Assembly (NCBI GenBank): GCA_026122915.1
Contig: JAGIXO010000059.1
Coordinates: forward strand, 1-9,863
Direction: 5' to 3'
DNA: 9,863 nt
From: Candidatus Electronema nielsenii
GTDB lineage: Bacteria; Desulfobacterota; Desulfobulbia; Desulfobulbales; Desulfobulbaceae
A program made the position numbers and the translations under genes. The notes beneath the pieces were generated by a model that worked only from the letters and a program-made list of their open reading frames with translations, had not been told where the DNA came from and searched no databases. Below are positions 6,260-9,863 of the stretch, piece after piece (the stretch's first letter is position 1; every line of letters begins with the position of its first letter).

Positions 6260-6290
6260 AAGGCCCATGATCAGTACGATCACGGGCCTT
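6251..6290 (-). terminator. Rho-independent terminator of the tusA operon
   Basis: A 13-bp stem (6260-6272 with 6278-6290, one mismatch, loop AGTAC) is followed on the minus strand by the T-rich TTTCGTTTTC (6251-6260). It lies 35 nt beyond the stop of the 57-aa gene and ends the minus-strand sulfur operon. Confidence 0.85.
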
Positions 6291-6325
6291 TGTTCAGCTC
6301 TTGCGCTTGCGGTACAGAACAGCGG

Positions 6326-6499
6326 CTACCACCAGCAGACGGTTTTATCAGCAGCGAAAATTTTGCTGACTAACTCGTCGTAGTTAGGTTTCTCACCGTA
6401 AAGCTTGAATTCATCCGCCTCACGGTCACGGTTGAGAATTTCAACTAAGGTTTTCACATCGTCGTTCGGCTCGGAACGATATACTTGGAGCATTTTCAT
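6326..6499 (-). CDS. 57-aa small protein ending in Cys-Trp-Trp, sulfur-relay operon
   Basis: A short gene with an excellent ribosome binding site, GGAGG, 5 nt before the ATG at 6499, placed 15 nt after the preceding DsrE-like gene and just before the operon terminator. It encodes MKMLQVYRSEPNDDVKTLVE, then an acidic/basic middle (ILNRDREADEFKLYGEKPNYDELVSKI split over two parts), and ends FAADKTVCWW. No signal peptide or membrane segment is visible. It looks like a compact alpha/beta protein with its only Cys at residue 55, next to two terminal Trp. The beta-strand start (LQVYRSE), helical middle and strand-like end resemble the half-fold of small DsrE-type sulfur carriers, but I do not recognise a named family. 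Context suggests a role in sulfur or selenium transfer. Position, RBS and terminator make it convincing as a gene. Confidence 0.85.
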   Translation of the reverse strand: MKMLQVYRSEPNDDVKTLVEILNRDREADEFKLYGEKPNYDELVSKIFAADKTVCWW

Positions 6500-6514
6500 G
6501 TGTTCCTCCTCGTC

Positions 6515-6862
6515 TTATTCCGCACAGGCAGGCGGCGGCGTGTTGGTCTGTTTCAGTAAGCCGTAGGGGATGATGACATCAGCATCACGCATCCGCTCGC
6601 CCAGTTCTTGCAGGTTGATTTCGGTAAGCGACACCTCTTCTGGCAGATTGTCAGGCGCAGGCGCACCGCAAGTGAAAACCTCGCCTTCCATGTCCCCTAT
6701 CCAAGCGATGTTCTCGGCCATATAGGTAGAGAACTTGGGGAACTCACCGTTCATAATCACCGGATAGCCGTAATGGTTCTCCACGGCCAGTCCCAGTGCT
6801 GAACGGATGCCGTCGTTGTACGTGCGGTTGGCGATGAGGATATATACTTTCAACGATTCCAT
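6515..6862 (-). CDS. DsrE-fold-like small protein
   Basis: A 115-aa cytoplasmic protein starting MESLKVYILIANRTYNDGIRSALGLAVENHYG, a beta-strand plus helix layout like the start of DsrE/DsrF-type proteins. It has two cysteines, Cys65 in VFTCGAPAP and Cys113 near the C-terminus (PPPACAE). The latter recalls tail cysteines that accept persulfide in sulfur relay proteins. The start is supported by GGAG 6 nt upstream. It lies 10 nt after the DsrE-like gene and 15 nt before the 57-aa gene, within the TusA operon. The fold assignment is by pattern only, and the function is inferred from neighbours. Confidence 0.8.
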   Translation of the reverse strand: MESLKVYILIANRTYNDGIRSALGLAVENHYGYPVIMNGEFPKFSTYMAENIAWIGDMEGEVFTCGAPAPDNLPEEVSLTEINLQELGERMRDADVIIPYGLLKQTNTPPPACAE

Positions 6863-6872
6863 TGCAGGCTCC

Positions 6873-7205
6873 TTATAAAACGATGTACTTGCCGCATTCG
6901 TCCAGCAGCGCGCCGTGGAATGCCTGAGTTCTCATCTGCTTGGCAGTCAGACCGGCAGGAATATCCTTAGCCGAATCATAACCTTCGCAGGTATAGCTGT
7001 CTGCACAGATGGCAATATCTTCCTCACCGCACAGTTCAGCTAACGGCTTGAAACGGGCATCCTTGGTCAGATGAACGGACTTGTAGGTGAAGAATATCAT
7101 CGGCTTCTTGCCTGCTCGTACCGCAGCTTCAGCAATCCCCACCACATGCGTCATGTTCTGGGGAGAGGTCACAAAAATAGCTAATTTATTCGGATCAGCA
7201 GCCAT
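6873..7205 (-). CDS. DsrE/DsrF-like family sulfur-carrier protein
   Basis: A 110-aa protein: NKLAIFVTSPQNMTHVVGIAEAAVRAGKKPMIFFTYKSVHL is the DsrE-type Rossmann-like core. The segment IAICADSYTCEGY contains Cys67 and Cys73, the likely persulfide-carrying position, and Cys59 and Cys104 are also present. DsrE-like proteins exchange sulfane sulfur with TusA, whose gene lies 54 nt upstream in the same operon. The ATG at 7205 has AGGAGG about 7 nt upstream. Family membership is fairly clear; whether it carries sulfur, selenium or acts only as a binding partner is not shown by the sequence. Confidence 0.85.
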   Translation of the reverse strand: MAADPNKLAIFVTSPQNMTHVVGIAEAAVRAGKKPMIFFTYKSVHLTKDARFKPLAELCGEEDIAICADSYTCEGYDSAKDIPAGLTAKQMRTQAFHGALLDECGKYIVL

Positions 7206-7259
7206 TGGGCTTGTCCTCCTTGGCGTAGTTGTGAATGCTTGAATCAGCTCAGGCGGAAC

Positions 7260-7517
7260 TCAGCCTTTCTGAACAAAGAAGCTTATGTAACCAGTCTGCT
7301 CTTTCTCGCCCAGATACTCATGGCCAGAGCGTGAACACCAGCCAGGAATGTCGTTGCGTGAGCCAGGATCAGTACCGTCGATCTGGAGAATTTCGCCAGT
7401 TTTGATCTTACCGATTTCTTTCTTCGTGCGCAGCAGCGGCATGGGGCAGCTCAGGCCCTTTGCATCCAGAACTGCTATCGGGGTCAGTCCATCAGGTGCG
7501 GTCTTCACGTCACTCAT
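7260..7517 (-). CDS. tusA: TusA-family sulfurtransferase
   Basis: An 85-aa protein with the diagnostic TusA/SirA/YedF motif LDAKGLSCPMPLLRTKKEI, whose Cys24 in CPxP carries the persulfide. GEILQIDGTDPGSRNDIPGWCSRSGHEYLG is the typical second half, with an additional Cys61. TusA proteins pass sulfane sulfur (or, in YedF-like forms, possibly selenium) between partners in the cytoplasm. The start at 7517 (MSDVK) is chosen because AGGAG lies 6 nt upstream; a frame extending to 7541 has no such site. It is the first gene of a four-gene minus-strand operon with two DsrE-like proteins and a CWW mini-protein, and is divergent from a YedE-type transporter. This linkage of TusA, DsrE and YeeE/YedE is a known association. 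Confidence 0.93.
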   Translation of the reverse strand: MSDVKTAPDGLTPIAVLDAKGLSCPMPLLRTKKEIGKIKTGEILQIDGTDPGSRNDIPGWCSRSGHEYLGEKEQTGYISFFVQKG

Positions 7518-7628
7518 TTTGATCTCCTGTGTTTGAAACAATGAAAAGAGAGAAATAAAAAATACTACAGGCTGAACTGCCTCTGATAAGGCTCTTTTTC
7601 AGCACTTATAACTCAACAAGGTTTGTTC

Positions 7629-7657
7629 TCTATAACGAATAGCGTCCCTTCTGTCAA
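7629..7657 (-). promoter_or_regulatory. Sigma70-type promoter of the tusA operon
   Basis: On the minus strand a consensus -35 TTGACA (7652-7657) is followed after 17 nt by TATAGA (7629-7634) as -10. Transcription would begin near 7622, leaving a leader of about 100 nt before tusA. Confidence 0.65.
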
Positions 7658-7846
7658 GCTATAATGCAGGGTAAATTGCAGGCTACTTCGATTCAATTCT
7701 TTGAAATCAAGGAAGAAAAGAAAAATCAACCGTGCTGTAGCTCAGAGCAGATACGCGGTCAGGCTGCAAAAAAACTGTACAAGCGGTCTGATAAATTCTA
7801 CAATAGGAAGCCAATTCAGCCTATGGCTGCACCTTTTATGCGCAAA

Positions 7847-7874
7847 TTGAAAAAACAAACCGGGCGAACATAGT
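7847..7874 (+). promoter_or_regulatory. Possible yedE promoter
   Basis: TTGAAA (7847-7852) and CATAGT (7869-7874) with a 16-nt spacer give a modest sigma70 match 45 nt before the yedE start. The -10 matches only 4 of 6 bases, so this is a candidate only. Confidence 0.3.
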
Positions 7875-7919
7875 AGGCTACGGTTCTCAAAAATATTTTA
7901 ATGAAGAGGAGGAACACCA

Positions 7920-9137
7920 ATGAGCGAGGCAAGTTTCTTAGGTAAAATCAGAAGACTGTACAAGCAGGTCTGCGAGACCGAATGGGAGGCCAACATCACC
8001 GGGGTGATCATTGCCCTGCTCAGTATCCTGATGATGGTCTGGTGGCGGCCTTGGGGCGCAGTGGGAGCGATCCGCAACTGGGGCGATTGGATACTGTACG
8101 GGCTGCATTTGTACAGTGAGGCACCTAAATCACCACTGGTTGATTCCGGCTCAGTGATAGGCATAGGCTTTCTCGGCGGTGCCTTTCTTTCGGCCTTTGT
8201 CGGTGGCCAATTTGCCTTCCGCTTTCCCCCGTACCGCGAGGCGGTCAAAGGAGCCATTGCAGGTATTCTTATGGGTGTTGGTTCAACCTTAGCTGGTGGC
8301 TGTAATGTCGGCGGCATGTACAACGCCCTTGGTAACTTAGCTGCCAACGGCTTCAGTATGTGGCTGGGCATCGTGGCTGGAGTCATCCTCGGCCTCTGGC
8401 TGCTGTATAAGGAGATGGAGCATATCACTTGGGGATCAAACGGCGCGTGGACCATTGAGCTGCCGCGCATTGTTCAGACCCTGCTTGGTTTGGCAACATT
8501 ACTCGCCCTGATTGCCGGAGCACGCTGGTACAGTGGCTATGCAGGCGAGGGTGATGTGAAGTACATCGCTTCGCTGTCCGGTGTGCTGTTGCTTGCTGCT
8601 GGTCTTGGCTATTCTATGCACCGGGGCCGCTGGTGCATGATCCAAGGCTTCCGCGAGCCGCACATGACCGGCGACTGCACCTTGGCTAAATCGGTGGCCT
8701 TGTCCATCTTCATCCTCGCCATTGGCGGTGCGGTGGTCAAGTATGCTGTGCCGATGCGCTTTGAAGGCGCACCGCTGCTGGACCCGACCTATTATGTCCG
8801 TGGCACGTTCGGCTGGGGCGGCGTGGTCGGCGGTTTCCTCTTTGGCTTAGGCGGAATGTTAGCTGGTGGCTGCGGTTCCGGCACTCTTTGGCGTGTTGGT
8901 GAAGGCCAGCTCAAGCTCTGGATTGTCGTCCCGTTCTTTGGTATTGCCAATTCATTGATGGACAAGTTGTTCAAAGCCTATGAGTTTGAAAAAAATGGCT
9001 ACTTGGGTCGCAAGATATTCATGCCTGAAGTAATGGGCTACAGCTGGACTTTGGGCATAATTGCCTTTATGATGGCTCTCTGGTATGTGGTTGTTACGTG
9101 GAATGAAGACAGCAACAAGCTGATCGTACCGATGTGA
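7920..9137 (+). CDS. yedE: YeeE/YedE-family transporter, two-module (putative sulfur/selenium importer)
   Basis: A 405-aa inner-membrane protein with about ten hydrophobic segments arranged as two homologous halves. Each half carries the family loop: LAGGCNVGGMYNALGNLAANGFSMW (Cys128) and LAGGCGSGTLWRVGEGQLKLW (Cys318). Additional cysteines in RGRWCM (239) and GDC (253) fit the thiolate relay known from YeeE thiosulfate uptake; the YedE branch has been linked to selenium metabolism. The cytoplasmic N-terminus (about 1-26) and the RPWG segment are typical of the longer YedE forms. The start has GAGGAGGAACACCA before ATG. It is divergent from tusA-dsrE and likely supplies the sulfur or selenium species that those proteins carry. 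A strong terminator follows at 9170. Substrate is inference. Confidence 0.92.
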   Translation: MSEASFLGKIRRLYKQVCETEWEANITGVIIALLSILMMVWWRPWGAVGAIRNWGDWILYGLHLYSEAPKSPLVDSGSVIGIGFLGGAFLSAFVGGQFAFRFPPYREAVKGAIAGILMGVGSTLAGGCNVGGMYNALGNLAANGFSMWLGIVAGVILGLWLLYKEMEHITWGSNGAWTIELPRIVQTLLGLATLLALIAGARWYSGYAGEGDVKYIASLSGVLLLAAGLGYSMHRGRWCMIQGFREPHMTGDCTLAKSVALSIFILAIGGAVVKYAVPMRFEGAPLLDPTYYVRGTFGWGGVVGGFLFGLGGMLAGGCGSGTLWRVGEGQLKLWIVVPFFGIANSLMDKLFKAYEFEKNGYLGRKIFMPEVMGYSWTLGIIAFMMALWYVVVTWNEDSNKLIVPM

Positions 9138-9169
9138 TCGTACATCAACGGCCAGATTGGTGAGAAATC

Positions 9170-9206
9170 AATCGCAGTGTCCTTGTTTGGGCATTGCGAT
9201 TTTTTT
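9170..9206 (+). terminator. Rho-independent terminator of yedE
   Basis: A 13-bp stem (9170-9182 with 9189-9201, including two G.T pairs, loop TTGTTT) is followed by a T-run to 9206. It lies 33 nt after the yedE stop. Confidence 0.88.
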
Positions 9207-9227
9207 ATTGCAAAGAAGTTCAGTATC

Positions 9228-9247
9228 CACCCTTGTAAAAAAGGGTG
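9228..9247. other. Hairpin upstream of the S4 gene
   Basis: CACCCTT (9228-9234) pairs with AAGGGTG (9241-9247) around GTAAAA. It is not followed by T's on either strand. It could be part of the S4-gene leader, 32 nt before its start. Confidence 0.4.
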
Positions 9248-9278
9248 ATGGCGGAAGATACAATCAAGGATGAATACA

Positions 9279-9506
9279 ATGAGCAATGAAATTAAAATAG
9301 TGGTGATCAAAGACAGCTATATCGAGCTGTGTAGCCTTTTAAAATTGGAGAGCATGGCTGACAGTGGTGGTGAAGCCAAGCAAATGATCAGCGAGGGTTT
9401 AGTGCGCGTCAACGGGGAAGTAGAAACCAGAAAGCGCAAAAAAATCTGCACTGATGATGTGGTTGAATGCAGGGGCAAGCAAGTGCGGGTAGTCAATGCG
9501 GCTTAA
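9279..9506 (+). CDS. Small S4-domain RNA-binding protein (YbcJ-like)
   Basis: A 75-aa protein that is almost entirely one S4 RNA-binding domain: YIELCSLLKLESMADSGGEAKQMISEGLVRVNGEVETRKRKKI (14-56), then a short strand-rich end (VVECRGKQVRVV). The RKRKK patch and the SGGEAKQMI helix are the RNA-contacting parts of the S4 fold. Stand-alone S4 proteins of this size (YbcJ, YaaA-like) bind structured RNA such as rRNA or tRNA; the target here is unknown. The start at 9279 is chosen because AAGGA (9266-9270) lies 8 nt upstream. The in-frame ATG at 9270 overlaps that site. It stands alone between terminators, so it has its own promoter. Confidence 0.9.
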   Translation: MSNEIKIVVIKDSYIELCSLLKLESMADSGGEAKQMISEGLVRVNGEVETRKRKKICTDDVVECRGKQVRVVNAA

Positions 9507-9655
9507 GCCGCTGCTCGATGAGATTTAGGTGAAGATTGATCTTGTTGGCTGGTGCTTGTAATCTATCCTACAGCACTGCGGCGGCAGTGCTGCAACGAAG
9601 GATGGTCGCGACATACTGGTATGTATTGTAAAAACTATTCAGGATGTATTGTCAG

Positions 9656-9678
9656 AACATGCTTTAGTATGTTTTTTT
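9656..9678 (+). terminator. Probable terminator after the S4 gene
   Basis: AACATGC (9656-9662) pairs with GTATGTT (9667-9673; one G.T) around TTTA, followed by T's to 9678. The stem is AT-rich and weak, but the T-tract is good. Confidence 0.5.
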
Positions 9679-9716
9679 GGGAAGGTGGGAGGAGGAACTG
9701 CGCAGACTCGTCTGCA

Positions 9717-9741
9717 CTATAAAAGGTGCATGGAATGCACC
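9717..9741 (-). terminator. Possible terminator of the right-edge minus-strand gene
   Basis: GGTGCAT (9725-9731) and ATGCACC (9735-9741) form a 7-bp stem with a 3-nt loop. On the minus strand it is followed by TTTTATAG. It lies 21 nt beyond the stop at 9763. Confidence 0.45.
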
Positions 9742-9762
9742 ATGATAGGCTTGTTTTTCATA

Positions 9763-9863
9763 TCAAACAGATATATCACGGATAACTGCCGTTCCATACG
9801 CAAAAACTTCAAAGACTTGGTTCGGGCTTATAAAGCCTTTGTTTACAGCAACACGATAATCAT
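9763..9863 (-). CDS. C-terminal fragment of a minus-strand gene, perhaps YbjQ/UPF0145-like (5' end outside window)
   Basis: An open frame enters from the right edge and ends at TGA (9763-9765), giving DYRVAVNKGFISPNQVFEVF followed by AYGTAVIRDISV. The ending EVFAYGTAVI resembles the C-terminus of YbjQ/UPF0145 proteins (EVLAYGTAV). A hairpin with a T-tract follows on the same strand. With only 32 residues this is tentative, and the frame could be chance. Confidence 0.4.
   Translation of the reverse strand, partial: DYRVAVNKGFISPNQVFEVFAYGTAVIRDISV

Larger units (their letters stand above)
7518..7919. other. Divergent intergenic region between tusA and yedE
   Basis: About 400 bp with lower GC than the flanking genes. 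It holds the tusA-operon promoter (7629-7657) and must hold the yedE promoter. An open frame at 7664-7873 has no ribosome binding site or recognisable protein pattern and is probably chance. AAAATATTTT (about 7889-7898) is a short palindrome 22 nt before yedE. I see no further RNA gene. Confidence 0.6.
9507..9762. other. Intergenic region with hairpins
   Basis: No gene is visible. It contains a perfect 9-bp hairpin CAGCACTGC/GCAGTGCTG (9571-9592) without a T-run, the palindrome ACATACTGGTATGT (9611-9624), a direct repeat ATGTATTGT (9621-9629 and 9644-9652), the terminator at 9656-9678, and the palindrome GCAGACTCGTCTGC (9702-9715). Confidence 0.6.

Noticed and set aside
6140..6373. 77-aa plus-strand open frame
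   Set aside because: It crosses the tusA-operon terminator and runs antisense to the 57-aa gene; its N-terminal part is simple AT-rich sequence.
7664..7873. 69-aa plus-strand open frame upstream of yedE
   Set aside because: No ribosome binding site and Lys/Gln-rich low-complexity sequence in an AT-rich intergenic region; it starts inside the tusA-operon promoter.
9038..9310. 90-aa minus-strand hydrophobic open frame
   Set aside because: It runs antisense through the yedE 3' end and its terminator; the hydrophobic part is the complement of intergenic AT-rich sequence.
1..9863. CRISPR array, tRNA or rRNA genes
   Set aside because: I saw no regularly spaced direct repeats, tRNA-like CCA-ending cloverleaf or rRNA-like conserved stretch while reading both strands.

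Overview
This is a bacterial chromosomal fragment of moderate GC content. The gene content points to an anaerobic or sulfur-metabolising proteobacterium-like organism: a TusA/DsrE/YedE sulfur- or selenium-trafficking module, a bacterial HDAC-family deacetylase, and small proteins of a kind I associate with Desulfobacterota such as Desulfobulbaceae. That placement is inference from gene content and protein style, not a database result.

Layout. Bases 1-1093 hold the 3' end of an FtsX/MacB-type ABC permease and its LolD/MacB-type ATPase on the + strand, followed by a long MITE-like palindrome (1135-1207). Bases 1314-1663 are the left part of an IS110-family insertion sequence. It has a well-preserved bridge-RNA locus (about 1331-1490), whose guide segments match the element's own left junction, and a transposase cut down to its N-terminus. 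A near-perfect 40-bp hairpin (1666-1705) follows, then a frameshifted tRNA1(Val) adenine-N6 methyltransferase gene (1743-2473) and a PPP-family metallophosphatase (2564-3319). The phosphatase tail overlaps the 3' end of a convergent minus-strand operon: serine hydrolase (6016-4937), 5-formyltetrahydrofolate cyclo-ligase (4892-4260) and HDAC-like deacetylase (4288-3224).

Bases 6017-6259 are an AT-rich intergenic region with three exact TTATCAACA nonamers (DnaA-box-like). A second minus-strand operon runs from a good sigma70-type promoter (7629-7657) through tusA, a DsrE-like gene, a second DsrE-fold-like small protein and a 57-aa protein ending in Cys-Trp-Trp (6326-6499), and ends at a clear terminator (6260-6290). 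Divergent from it is a two-module YeeE/YedE membrane transporter (7920-9137) with its own strong terminator. Together these look like a unit that imports and hands over sulfane sulfur or selenium. The window ends with a small S4 RNA-binding protein (9279-9506), a weak terminator, and the C-terminal codons of a minus-strand gene that runs off the end.

The most notable item is the IS110 bridge RNA. Its fold resembles the IS621 bridge RNA and its target and donor guides can be read against the flank. It remains intact beside a destroyed transposase. The second most notable is the small conserved-looking CWW protein in the sulfur-relay operon.
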